From: Paraburkholderia haematera
Lineage (GTDB): Bacteria > Pseudomonadota > Gammaproteobacteria > Burkholderiales > Burkholderiaceae
DNA length: 64,000 nucleotides
NCBI RefSeq assembly: GCF_905220975.1
Contig: NZ_CAJNBK010000007.1
Span: 62,001-126,000, forward strand
Reading direction: 5' to 3'
Shown here: in pieces, positions 10,758 through 20,600 of the stretch
Layout: every line of letters begins with the position of its first letter
Position numbering within the stretch: the stretch's first letter is position 1
Program-made: the position numbers and the translations under genes
The notes under the pieces: model-generated
What the model was told of the DNA's origin: nothing
Seen by the model: the letters and a program-made list of their open reading frames with translations, nothing else
Database searches by the model: none

Positions 10758-12959
10758 TTGGCCCGTTTCACGTTCAAAAGCTGGATTGCAGTACTCGCTT
10801 ATGCGGCCGCGATGACGGCCGCATCGGTCAGCTTCACGGCATCCGCGGAAACCGTGTTGAACGCGAAAAATTCCTGGATCGGCAACACCTTCGGTTTTGG
10901 CGACGGCACGTGGACGCAGATCAACATCACCGCGATCGCGGTCGCGCCCGACGGCAAGGTCTATACGAACGCGCCGTGGGACGAAAGCGGCGCCGAAGCG
11001 AGCGTCTACCAGAACGGCAAGATGCTCGGCTTCGCGGGTGGCACGCACGGTTGGGGCAACGGCGGCGGCAGCGCGATCGCGGTGAATCGCAAGTACGCCT
11101 TCGTGGCGATCGCGGTCGGCAACGAAAAGGGACGTCTGGTCGAGCAGGGTGTGTGGCCGGAGAAGGGCAAGCAATGGTTCGGTATTTCGCGTCGGCAGAT
11201 CGCCGATCCGAAGCTCGCCGCGCCGTTCCAGCCGGCCGCAAAAAGCGCTGACCCGCATGCGCAACTGGCAGCCGGCTTCTTGATGATGAACGAAGTGCCG
11301 ACCGGCACGAGCGCAGAAATCGGCGGATTAGCAGCGAACGACACCACGCTTTACGCGGCGAACACGGCGCGCGATCGCATCGAGGTGTACGACGCGGAAT
11401 CGATGCAGCAGAAAACGACGTGGACTGTGCATGAGCCGGGCCGCGTCGCGCTTGCGCCCGACGGCACGCTTTGGGTGTTGAGCGGCACGCGCAATGACAA
11501 GGCTGCGCATGTGGAGCACTACACCGCCGCGGGTAAACGCATCGACGAAACGCTCACGCTGCCGGCCGATACAGTCGCGGTCGATATCGCTATCGATGCG
11601 CAAGGCCGCGTTCTGATCGCCGACAACGGCCCGCGTCAGCAAGTGCTGTTCTTCAGCAAGAGCAACGGCCGTTACGCGGAGTCGGGCTCGCTCGGCGAAC
11701 GCGGCGGCATTTTCAGCGGCGTCCCCGGCAAGCCGGGACCGCAACGCTTCAACGGTTTGACCGGCGTGGGCGTGGATGCGCGCGGCAACGTCTATGTGTC
11801 GACCAACGGTATCGGTCCGCGCTACGACCCGATCGGCGCGGGCCTCGGCGCCACGCTCGAAAGCTATGCGCCCGACGGCAAACAGAACTGGCAGGTGCAA
11901 GGCCTGTTGTTTGTCGACGGCGCATGGATCGATCCGTCACGTCCGGATAGCGTCTATACCGGCAACAAGCGCTTCGAGCTCGATCTCTCGAAACCCGCAG
12001 GCCAGGACTGGAAATATGCGGGCTTTCTGTCGAACCGCTTCAAGTATCCCGACGATCCCGTCTTTCACACCGATCAATATCCGGGCTTGCCGATCGCCCG
12101 CAAGCTCAAGGGCCACACGTTCCTGTACCTGACCGACATGTACGCGGACCACCTGAAGATCTATCGCTTCGATCCGCAGCGCGACGGCGAAGTGGCGATT
12201 CCTTCGGGCTTTATCGCCGGGCGTGAGCGCGCCGTTGCCAAGGTGCCGAATGCGCCGCCGGGTGGCGACTGGATCTGGCGCGACGTGAACGGCGACGGCA
12301 AATTCAACACGGACGAATTCACGCTCAACACGAGCGGCACGAAGCTCGCGGGCGGCTGGGGCTGGTGGGTCGATGGCGCCGGCGATATCTGGCGCACCCG
12401 CGATAACAAGGGCATTTATCGCTTCCGTTTCGGCGGCCTCGATGCGAAGGGCAACCCCATCTATTCGTATTCGAATCTCACGCAATACCCGGTGCCGCAA
12501 CCGTTCACCGAACTGCATCGCGCGATTTACGACCCCGACACCGACACGATGTACGTGACCGGCTATACGCCCGATACACCGGTGGATCGCGGTTTCTGGA
12601 AAGAGGTGGGCCGCGTGCTGGTGCGCTACGACAAATGGTCGAGCGGCAATCCGGTGCAGCGCTATTCGATCACGCTGCCGTGGACCACGCAGACCAAACC
12701 CATCGCCACGATCATCGGCCTCACGGTCGAAGGGCAATACCTCTTCGGCGTCGAGCCGGTCGGCGCGGTGCACGTGTGGGACAAGGACAGCGGCCGCGAG
12801 GTCGGCGTGATCCGCCCGGGCCCGGAAGTGGGCCGCGCATCGGGCTGGGTCGACGTGCCTAACGGCATCAGCGCCGCGAAACGCAGCAACGGCGAGTACC
12901 TCGTGTTCGTCGAAGAAGACGCGCGCGGGAAAGTGATGATGTATCGCTGGAAGCCGTGA
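10758..12959 (+). CDS. secreted beta-propeller-like protein of the exopolysaccharide cluster
   Basis: Translation from TTG at 10758, preceded by TTGGAGG at 10745-10751, gives 733 residues. The signal peptide is MARFTFKSW plus a hydrophobic stretch ending TASA before ETVLNAKNSW. The mature part contains repeated AVAPDGKVY, ALAPDGTLWVLSG, AIDAQGRVLIADNG, GVDARGNVYVSTNG and GDIWRTRDNKGIYRF units, as in SMP-30/NHL beta-propellers. DVNGDGKFNTDEF resembles an EF-hand calcium loop. Periplasmic or outer-surface location is inferred. Function is not known; its place before bceQ fits the position of bceP in the described cluster, but I do not know that gene well enough to name it. The in-frame sequence upstream to 10491 lacks a ribosome site. 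Confidence 0.7.
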   Translation: MARFTFKSWIAVLAYAAAMTAASVSFTASAETVLNAKNSWIGNTFGFGDGTWTQINITAIAVAPDGKVYTNAPWDESGAEASVYQNGKMLGFAGGTHGWGNGGGSAIAVNRKYAFVAIAVGNEKGRLVEQGVWPEKGKQWFGISRRQIADPKLAAPFQPAAKSADPHAQLAAGFLMMNEVPTGTSAEIGGLAANDTTLYAANTARDRIEVYDAESMQQKTTWTVHEPGRVALAPDGTLWVLSGTRNDKAAHVEHYTAAGKRIDETLTLPADTVAVDIAIDAQGRVLIADNGPRQQVLFFSKSNGRYAESGSLGERGGIFSGVPGKPGPQRFNGLTGVGVDARGNVYVSTNGIGPRYDPIGAGLGATLESYAPDGKQNWQVQGLLFVDGAWIDPSRPDSVYTGNKRFELDLSKPAGQDWKYAGFLSNRFKYPDDPVFHTDQYPGLPIARKLKGHTFLYLTDMYADHLKIYRFDPQRDGEVAIPSGFIAGRERAVAKVPNAPPGGDWIWRDVNGDGKFNTDEFTLNTSGTKLAGGWGWWVDGAGDIWRTRDNKGIYRFRFGGLDAKGNPIYSYSNLTQYPVPQPFTELHRAIYDPDTDTMYVTGYTPDTPVDRGFWKEVGRVLVRYDKWSSGNPVQRYSITLPWTTQTKPIATIIGLTVEGQYLFGVEPVGAVHVWDKDSGREVGVIRPGPEVGRASGWVDVPNGISAAKRSNGEYLVFVEEDARGKVMMYRWKP

Positions 12960-12993
12960 CGTGACGTGACGTGGCGTGACGAACGTGACGCGC
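12955..12993 (+). repeat. short GTGAC direct repeats
   Basis: GTGAC occurs four times and GTGGC once in a tight run over the stop codon and intergenic gap. It looks like replication slippage; no regulatory meaning is evident. Confidence 0.5.
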
Positions 12994-13050
12994 GCGGTAC
13001 GACGGCTTCCAAATGAATCGTCAGGCAACTGATTTAACCCAAGGCATCCG

Positions 13051-14517
13051 ATGGACAAAGGCATTCTCAAGAACGTAGCGATCAACTTCTTCGGGCTGGT
13101 GCTGCCGACTTTCGTCTCGCTCGTGACCGTGCCGTCGTATATCAGGCTGCTCGGTGTCGAGCGCTACGGCGTGATCAGTCTCGTGTGGACCTTGATCGGC
13201 TACTTCGGGATTCTCGATCTCGGCATGAGCATGGCCGCGCAGAACCACATCTCGAAGGCGCGCGCCTCGGGTGACAAGGGCGAAAGCGCACGCGTGTTCT
13301 GGAGCGCAACGTGGCTCAATCTCGCGACCGGCATCGTCGGCGGTTTGATCATCTATTTCGGCGCGTTTCTGTACACCGCGTACTTCACCAAGGTGTCGCC
13401 GGAGTTGCAGCATGAGGTCTATATGGCGCTGCCGTGGCTTGCGGTGGCGATTCCGATTGCCAACGTCTCATGGGTGTTCGCCGGGGCCATCAACGGCGCG
13501 GAACGCTTTGGCGTCTACAACACCAATCAGACCATCGGCACCTTCCTGTTCCAGTTGCTGCCGCTCGGCGCTGCGCTGTGGCTGGGAGCGACCTTGCAGA
13601 ACGTCCTCGCCGCCGCGGTGTTCGCACGGATTCTGGCCGCGATTCTGCTGGGCCGTTCTGCGCTGAAGGTGCTGGAAATCCGAAGCATTCTTCCACCGCA
13701 ACTTGGCGTTGCGAAGGGGCTTTTCAACTTCGGCGGCTGGATGCTGATTGCTAGCGTGACCAACATGATCGCGGAATCGCTCGACCGCGTGATGCTCGGC
13801 ACGAGTCTCGGCGCGCGCTTTGTCACGTACTACACGGTGCCGCAAAACCTTGTGACGCGTTTGAACATCGTGCCGACCGCGCTGGTGCGCACGCTGTTTC
13901 CGCGCCTGTCCGCGGTAGGTCGCGCGGATGCGGACACCATCACGCAGCAGTCGCTCGAATTCCTCAATGGTGTGTTCACTCCGGTCGCGCTGGTCGCGAT
14001 GCTCGTGCTCGAACCGTTTCTGCATCTTTGGGTCGGCAATGAGATTGCGACGGTAGCCGCGCCGGTGGGCCGGATCATGATCGTCGCCGTGTGGCTCGTC
14101 GGCCAGGCGAACGTCACGCGGATTCTCATCCAGTCGCAGGTCAACCCGGCCACCGCCGCGCGAGTCGGTTTGTTCGAATTGCCCTTGTTTGCAGGGGCAT
14201 TGTGGTTCGGCATCACCCATTTCGGTTTGACCGGCGCGGCCGTCGCCGTGGCCGGCCGGGCACTGTTCGATTACGCCGTGCTGCTGCGTCTGTCGGCGAT
14301 TCGCGCGCGCCAGATTGCGCTCGACATGCTCGCCCACCTCGCTTTTCTGTTGGCCAGCCTCTGGCTTGCCAGCTTCCTGCCGAGTCTCGCATTGGCGATT
14401 GTCGCCGGCGTATTGATGGTCGGCGCGAACGTCGCCTGGTCAATCACGATGACACCCGCCTTGCGCGATCTTGCGCGTTCACTGCTGTTGCGACTGAATC
14501 CGAGGAAAAGCGCATGA
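13051..14517 (+). CDS. bceQ: repeat-unit flippase, Wzx/MOP family
   Basis: Polytopic inner-membrane protein of 488 residues with about twelve to fourteen hydrophobic segments. It begins MDKGILKNVAINFFGLVLPT, the amphipathic start typical of polysaccharide flippases of the MATE/MOP superfamily. LLGVERYGVISLVWTLIGYF and LDLGMSMAAQN are the first conserved loop and helix. It should carry undecaprenyl-linked cepacian units across the membrane for BceI. The stop overlaps the ATG of bceR. In Burkholderia cepacia a flippase gene named bceQ next to a glycosyltransferase gene bceR is required for cepacian, which matches this pair. Confidence 0.88.
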   Translation: MDKGILKNVAINFFGLVLPTFVSLVTVPSYIRLLGVERYGVISLVWTLIGYFGILDLGMSMAAQNHISKARASGDKGESARVFWSATWLNLATGIVGGLIIYFGAFLYTAYFTKVSPELQHEVYMALPWLAVAIPIANVSWVFAGAINGAERFGVYNTNQTIGTFLFQLLPLGAALWLGATLQNVLAAAVFARILAAILLGRSALKVLEIRSILPPQLGVAKGLFNFGGWMLIASVTNMIAESLDRVMLGTSLGARFVTYYTVPQNLVTRLNIVPTALVRTLFPRLSAVGRADADTITQQSLEFLNGVFTPVALVAMLVLEPFLHLWVGNEIATVAAPVGRIMIVAVWLVGQANVTRILIQSQVNPATAARVGLFELPLFAGALWFGITHFGLTGAAVAVAGRALFDYAVLLRLSAIRARQIALDMLAHLAFLLASLWLASFLPSLALAIVAGVLMVGANVAWSITMTPALRDLARSLLLRLNPRKSA

Positions 14518-16961
14518 ACCACGAAGTCCTTGAAGAAGCCGTGCTGCAATCCACGACGCGCAGCGCACTGGCTGAGCCCACCACCGTTCCCGGCGTTCAG
14601 GCGCCGCCGCGCCACACGGCGTGGCGCACTGACAAGTCCGTGCGTGTCGCGATCGTGCACGACTGGCTCGTGACCTACGCGGGCGCCGAGAAGGTGCTTG
14701 AGCAGATCGTCGCGTGCTTTCCGGACGCGGACCTGTTCAGCCTCGTCGATTTTCTCGACGACCGCAGCTTCCTGCGCGGCAAGCCGGTCACGACCTCGTT
14801 CATCCAGAAACTGCCGCTTGCGCGAACCAAATACCGCACGTATCTGCCGTTGATGCCGCTCGCGATCGAGCAGCTCGACGTCTCGGCCTACGATGTGGTG
14901 ATCTCGAGCAGCCACGCCGTGGCAAAAGGAATTCTCACCGGCCCCGATCAGGTGCATATCAGCTACGTGCATTCGCCGATCCGCTATGCGTGGGATCTGC
15001 AGCACCAGTATCTGCAGCAGTCGAAACTGACCGCCGGTCCGAAGTCCGCGATGGCGCGGCTGATTCTGCACTACATCCGCAACTGGGATATCCGCACGTC
15101 GAATTCGGTGGACTGCTTCGTCGCGAACTCCGATTTCATCGCGCGGCGCATCAAGAAGGTTTATCAGCGCGAAGCGCAAGTGATCTTTCCGCCCGTGGAC
15201 GTCGAAGCGTTTTCGCTCTGCACCGACAAGGAAGATTTCTATCTGACCGCCTCGCGGATGGTCCCGTACAAGAAGATCGATCTGATCGTCGAAGCATTCG
15301 CGCGGATGCCGGAGCGCAAGCTGGTGGTGATCGGCGACGGCCCCGACATGCAGAAGATCCGTGCGAAGGCGGGGCCCAATGTCGAAATCATGGGTTACCA
15401 GCCGTTCAAGATGCTCAAGGAAAAAATGAGTCGCGCGAAGGCCTTCGTGTTCGCCGCCGAAGAAGACTTTGGGATCTCGGTGGTCGAAGCGCAGGCGTGC
15501 GGCACACCGGTGATCGCGTACGGCAAGGGCGGGGCGCTCGAAACGGTGCGCGATCTGTCAGAGCCGCGGCCCACCGGTATGTTCTTCGACGAGCAGAACG
15601 CCGAGGCGATCATTGCGGCGGTGGAGCGTTTCGACCATCACGCGAAGCGTTTTTCGCCGGTGGATTGCCGCGCGAACGCCGAGCAATTCTCCGCCGCCCA
15701 TTTCCGCGAACGTTTCTTCGCCCGCGTGCGGGCTTCGGTGCCGGCATTGCGCTCGGCGACGCTGCCGCCGTATGTCCCTTATGTCGCAGACCCGGGTGCC
15801 AACGCGCCTCGCATTCTTGCGGTGGACCAGAGCGGCGTGCTCGGCGGCGCTGAGTTGTCGCTGCTGGAGATCGTCAAAGCCTTGCGCTCGCGAATTGAAG
15901 TTGTGCTGTTCGACGACGGCCCGTTCCGTACCGCGCTGGCCAAGGCCGGCGTGAGCGTCAACGTGCTGGACGCCGGCGCCTTGCGTAATGTCCGCAAGCA
16001 GGGCGGTTCCCTGCCAAAGGGCCAGGCGCTCAAGGGCCTGATATCGCTCGTGCGGGCCACCGCGAAACGTGCGCGCAATGCGGAGGTGATCTACGCCAAC
16101 ACGCAGCGTGCGATGGTGATCGGCGCGATTGCCGGCAAGCTCGCGAGGCGGCCAGTGGTCTGGCATCTGCGCGACATCGTGAGTCCCGAGCATTTCGGCG
16201 GCAAGCAACTGGCGATTATCAAGTGGTGCGCGCGTCTGGGCCTCACTCACGTGATCGCCAATTCGGCGGCATCCGCCCGCGCCTTCACTGAGCTCACGCG
16301 TTTCGACGAAAAGCGTATCGACGTGGTGTTCAACGGTATTTCCGCCGCACCGTTCGCCGCGTTGCGCACGGTCTCGCAAGCGACGCTGCGCCGGCGCCTG
16401 AACCTGCCGCAAGACGTGTTTCTGGCCGGCTCGTTCAGCCGCCTCGCGCGCTGGAAGGGGCAGCACGTGCTGCTCGAGGCAATGGTGCTCAATCCGCAAA
16501 TGCATGCGGTGCTGGTGGGAGCGCCGCTGTTCGGCGAGGAAGCGTACGAGATCGAACTGCATGCCTTCGTCCACGCGCACGACCTCGGCGACCGGGTGCA
16601 TTTTCTCGGTTTCCAGCACGATATTCCGGCCTGCATGTGCGCGGTCGACGCGGTGGTTCATACGTCGATCACGCCGGAGCCGTTCGGTCGCGTGATCGTC
16701 GAGGGGATGCTGGCGCAGCGGCCGGTGGTGGCGGCACGTGCGGGCGGCGTGCTGGAGATCATCGACGACTACGAGAACGGCGTGCTGTGCACCCCCGGGG
16801 ACGCACATGGTCTTGCCGATACGCTCGCTGAATTGCGCTCGAACGACGAACTGCGCAACAGGCTGGTCAGGAACGGGTATCAGACGGCGCTGAGCCGGTT
16901 TGGTACTGCAACCTATGTGGAAGGTGTCGAGCGGATTCTGAAGCGCGTGGCGGGGCGTTGA
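14514..16961 (+). CDS. bceR: two-domain glycosyltransferase (GT4-GT4 fusion, BceR-like)
   Basis: Cytoplasmic protein of 815 residues with two complete GT-B enzymes in tandem. The first (about residues 40-410) opens VRVAIVHDWLVTYAGAEKVL, has VIFPPVDVEAF and ends with FAAEEDFGISVVEAQACGTPV. The second (about 430-810) opens RILAVDQSGVLGGAELSLLE, has DVVFNGISAAPF and SFSRLARWKGQHVLLEAM, and ends with TPEPFGRVIVEGMLAQRPVV. Each has the retaining E-x7-E motif, so one chain may add two sugars. The start at 14514 is the ATG overlapping the flippase stop; open sequence upstream to 14091 lies inside bceQ and is rejected. Confidence 0.88.
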   Translation: MNHEVLEEAVLQSTTRSALAEPTTVPGVQAPPRHTAWRTDKSVRVAIVHDWLVTYAGAEKVLEQIVACFPDADLFSLVDFLDDRSFLRGKPVTTSFIQKLPLARTKYRTYLPLMPLAIEQLDVSAYDVVISSSHAVAKGILTGPDQVHISYVHSPIRYAWDLQHQYLQQSKLTAGPKSAMARLILHYIRNWDIRTSNSVDCFVANSDFIARRIKKVYQREAQVIFPPVDVEAFSLCTDKEDFYLTASRMVPYKKIDLIVEAFARMPERKLVVIGDGPDMQKIRAKAGPNVEIMGYQPFKMLKEKMSRAKAFVFAAEEDFGISVVEAQACGTPVIAYGKGGALETVRDLSEPRPTGMFFDEQNAEAIIAAVERFDHHAKRFSPVDCRANAEQFSAAHFRERFFARVRASVPALRSATLPPYVPYVADPGANAPRILAVDQSGVLGGAELSLLEIVKALRSRIEVVLFDDGPFRTALAKAGVSVNVLDAGALRNVRKQGGSLPKGQALKGLISLVRATAKRARNAEVIYANTQRAMVIGAIAGKLARRPVVWHLRDIVSPEHFGGKQLAIIKWCARLGLTHVIANSAASARAFTELTRFDEKRIDVVFNGISAAPFAALRTVSQATLRRRLNLPQDVFLAGSFSRLARWKGQHVLLEAMVLNPQMHAVLVGAPLFGEEAYEIELHAFVHAHDLGDRVHFLGFQHDIPACMCAVDAVVHTSITPEPFGRVIVEGMLAQRPVVAARAGGVLEIIDDYENGVLCTPGDAHGLADTLAELRSNDELRNRLVRNGYQTALSRFGTATYVEGVERILKRVAGR

Positions 16962-17038
16962 GGGGCTTGCGCGGAGGAGATGAGGTTATTTAACGGGGGG
17001 GCAGGCAGGGACTCGGCCGGTCCCTGTTGTTAGCGCGG

Positions 17039-17077
17039 CGGAGCGAATGTCCTGAGGGACTTCGCTCCGTTTTTTTT
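17039..17077 (+). terminator. intrinsic terminator after bceR
   Basis: CGGAGCGAA at 17039-17047 pairs with TTCGCTCCG at 17061-17069. The inner GTCC/GGAC pair extends the stem, and eight T follow at 17070-17077. It closes the bceQ-bceR unit just before the RHS island. Confidence 0.93.
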
Positions 17078-17310
17078 GCGTCACGGGCCGCGTGCGCAAC
17101 GGGGTTGTACAACGCGGCCCCGGCGGCATGTTGCGGTCAAGCGTATTTCAACGCGGCTTTGGGATTCTAGTGCGGGTTGATGAAGGGTGTTTCCGACTCG
17201 GGTGCAGGGTCGTCCTACGCAACAAACTGAACCGACTGATTCTTCAATTGTGGTCAGTGCCGTATTGTTCGCAACCAGTTTGTAAAACGTAACTATTGCG
17301 AGGAGATACG

Positions 17311-17646
17311 GTGAGAATTCCTGTTGAGGGTAGCGTGGGAGTGTCGTCGTTAGCCGTCCGGAACGCAGCCGCCAAAGCGCTGGTCGTCGGCGCAGCACTG
17401 TTGTGCTCCTTCTGCTATGCCGACGACGTTACCTACGGATACGACGCATTGGGGCGTTTGACTTCGGTAACCGTCGCAGGTGCGACAGCCTATTACGACT
17501 ACGACGCAGCCGGCAACATCACGGCAATCCGGCGGCAGGGGGTGTTGTCTGCGGCAGTGCCGGCGAACGGCGCGGATTCTTCGCCCGCATCGGATGCCGG
17601 CAAACCGGCATTTTCGCCAGACCTGACTCAGGTCAGCGCGCGGTAG
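17311..17646 (+). CDS. small secreted protein with one YD repeat
   Basis: GTG start at 17311 with AGGAGA at 17301-17306, giving 111 residues. A signal peptide ends at about residue 30 (LLCSFCYADD). Then comes a single RHS-type repeat unit, YGYDALGRLTSVTVAGAT plus YYDYDAAGNITAIRRQG. The tail PAFSPDLTQVSAR has no recognised fold. It precedes the full-length rhs gene by 43 bp in the same orientation and is probably co-transcribed. It could be an accessory of the RHS shell or a remnant of a larger YD gene; the clean signal peptide and ribosome site argue for a real product. Confidence 0.65.
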   Translation: MRIPVEGSVGVSSLAVRNAAAKALVVGAALLCSFCYADDVTYGYDALGRLTSVTVAGATAYYDYDAAGNITAIRRQGVLSAAVPANGADSSPASDAGKPAFSPDLTQVSAR

Positions 17647-17689
17647 GCTCGCCGCGCCCGATCCCTTCCCCCGTCTTTTTCAGACCTCT

Positions 17690-20600
17690 ATGCACTCCAT
17701 CGATGCCCTCGCGGCGCGTCGGGTCGTTTTGCGCCCGTTCGTGCTGTTCTTCTTCGTGCTGTTGTCGTGGTTCGTGGCGCCGAACGCGCTCGCCGACTGT
17801 TCCGAGGACTACGCCTCGAACGGCGCTTACCCGACCAATCCGACCTGCGGTCTGCTGGCGGCAAGCGCCACTTTTAAAACCGGTGGTTATGCGTGCGGCG
17901 AACCGGATACGATCGCCGCCTACTGTGGCGGTTCTTCCGGCGGCACCACGGTTGAACCCTTCTCTCCAGACGAGACAGTCACCCTCGATGGCGACAGACC
18001 GGACGGCAACCCCGGCAGCGCGGGCGGCTGTGCGGCTGAGGCGACGGCCGGCTGCGGCAGCAGCACCTCGGGAGGCGACCCGGTCAAGCTGTACACGGGC
18101 CAGTTCCATCTGGTCGCTCACGACCTGCATGTCGCCGACACGATCGCTCTGGATCTGGCGCGGGTGTACCGCAGCAGCGCCTACGACACCTCGGGCAGGC
18201 CGATGGCCGGCGCCTTTGGCATCGGCGCGACGTTTAACTACGACAGCTACCTCACGATCAGTGCGGCGGACAGTAATGGCTTGAGGCAACGGGTCGAGTT
18301 GTATCTGCCGAGCGGCATCCGTATTCCGTTCACCCTGCGTGCCGGTACCAGTACGATCTGGGACGACCTGGCCAGCCCCGGAGACTACTACCGCGCCACC
18401 ATCAGCAATGCTGACCGCAATGGTACGACGAGGATTCTCACCCTGCGCGACGGCCGGGTGCAGCGCTTCACGATGGTTGCCGGGATCTACCGGCTCAGCA
18501 GCGTGCAGGACCGAAACGGCAGTACGGTAACGATTTCCCGCAACAGCACGACGGGCGCGGTCACCAGCATCACCGGCCCGAACGGCCGGGCGCTGACATT
18601 CGCGTCGATTGTGGGCGCGCGCGGCACGCCGCTCGTCTCGCGCGTGACCGATCCGTTGAACCGGCAGGTCAGCTATACGTACGACAGCCGGGACCACCTC
18701 ATCCAGGTGACGGACGCGGGCGGCGGTGTCTGGAAATACGGCTGGGACAGCAAGTCACGGCTGGTGAGCGTCACTGACCCCGAAGGCAACCTCCAGGTCA
18801 CCAATACCTACGACGACAACGACCGCATCACTTTCCAGAAGCTCGCTGACGGCAGCACCTTCGGCTTCGCGTACACGGTCGCCGACGGCAAGGTCATGCA
18901 GACCGAAGTAACGGACCGCCGCGGCAGCATCCGGCGTCTTGAGTTCGATGCGAACGGACGCGTGGTGCGCAACACCTATCCGGCTGGCCAGTCGATCCAG
19001 CAGGTGCAGACCTTTTCCTACGACGCCAACGGCCGCGTGACGAATCTTGCCGCAGGCGATCGCCAGTACACCTACGCCTACGACACGAACGGCAACCGCA
19101 CGAGCGAGGCCGACCAGTCCGGCACGCTGGTCACGCGGACGTTCGACAGCTACAGCCAGGTGCTGACCGAAGCGCAGGCGGGCGACTGGCAGCGGGGCGT
19201 GGCGACCGTCTACACGTACGACCCGAAGGGCAACCTCCTGAGCGTGACCGACCGGCTGGGCAATCGCACGACGTTCTCGAATGACGGCCAGGGCCGTCCG
19301 CTCACGGTGACAGATGCGCTCAAGGGCGTGACGACGTTCACCTGGACCGGTGCCGACTTGAGCGGTGTTGCCGATCCGCTGAGCCGCACCACGCAGTACA
19401 CCACGGACGCAGCCGGCCGCGTGACGGCGGTGCAGGACCCGCTGGGCAATAAAACAAAGCGCACGCTTGACGCGCTGGACCGTACGACTGACGTCACCGA
19501 CGCGCTGAACGGGGTGACCCGCTTCACGTGGGACCGCAATGGGCGCCTGCTCAGTCAGGCCGATCCGAAGGGCGTGACGACGCGCTACGCCTACAACGCG
19601 ATTGGGCGGCCGGTGAGCAGAACCGATCCGCTGGGCCATAGCGAAACGTACACGTGGAACAGTGCGGGGCAGCTGGCGACATTGACCGATCGTATGAACC
19701 AGACGAGGACATATGACTATGACGCCGCCGGTAACCTGGAGACGGTCTACTTCACGCCGCGGGGCAATCCGCGCGGCAAGCCCGTACGCAACTGGAGCTA
19801 CGGCAGGGATGCGTACGGCAGGCTTCAGATGACGTTGGACACGGGCGTAAGCCGGCCCCCGGCGTCGACCTATCGTTACTACGACAGTGTGACCGGTTAC
19901 TTCAATGGGTGGTTTGAACAGGCCAGCCAGCAGGGGCGCTGGTGGTTGCGCTACGCGGCTGACAGCCGGGATCTGGCGCGCATCGAGATGAACGATGCGA
20001 CGGTGGACTACAGCCGCGACGCCGAACACCGCGTCACGCAAATCCAGTACCAGGTGAACGGGGAGACGCCGCGCGCGTTCGGGTACAGCTATGACGCGCT
20101 GGGCCGTCGCAGCCAGGCGACGCTTGCCAACGGCATCACGGCGGCCTACACATGGGACGCAGCCAGCCAGCTGACCGGCATCACGTACAAACGCGCCGAC
20201 GGCAGCGTGCTGGGCGAGCTGACGTACGGCTACGACCTGGGCGGGCGTCGCACGAAGGTGGGCGGGAGTCTCGCGAAAGTGGACCTGCCCCTGGCGGTGA
20301 ACGACGCACAGTACAACGCGGCGAACCAGCTCACGCGCTGGTCGGGCAGGACATTGGGCTATGACCTGAACGGCAACCTGAGCAGTGACGGCACGAACCT
20401 GTACAACTGGAACGAGCAGAATCTGCTGGGACAGATCAGCGGTGGGGTGACGGCGAGCTTCAGCTACGACATCTACGGTCATCGCCGGGACCAGACGGTC
20501 AATGGTCACCGGACGCAGTCGTTCTGGATCGGTGACGAACTGAACTTCACGATTGTCGATAACGACTACGCGCACCGTATCCGCCAGTTTTCGGCGTATC

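Noticed and set aside
14091..14513. N-terminal extension of bceR
   Set aside because: It lies inside bceQ in another frame; ATG at 14514 overlaps the bceQ stop as in neighbouring genes.
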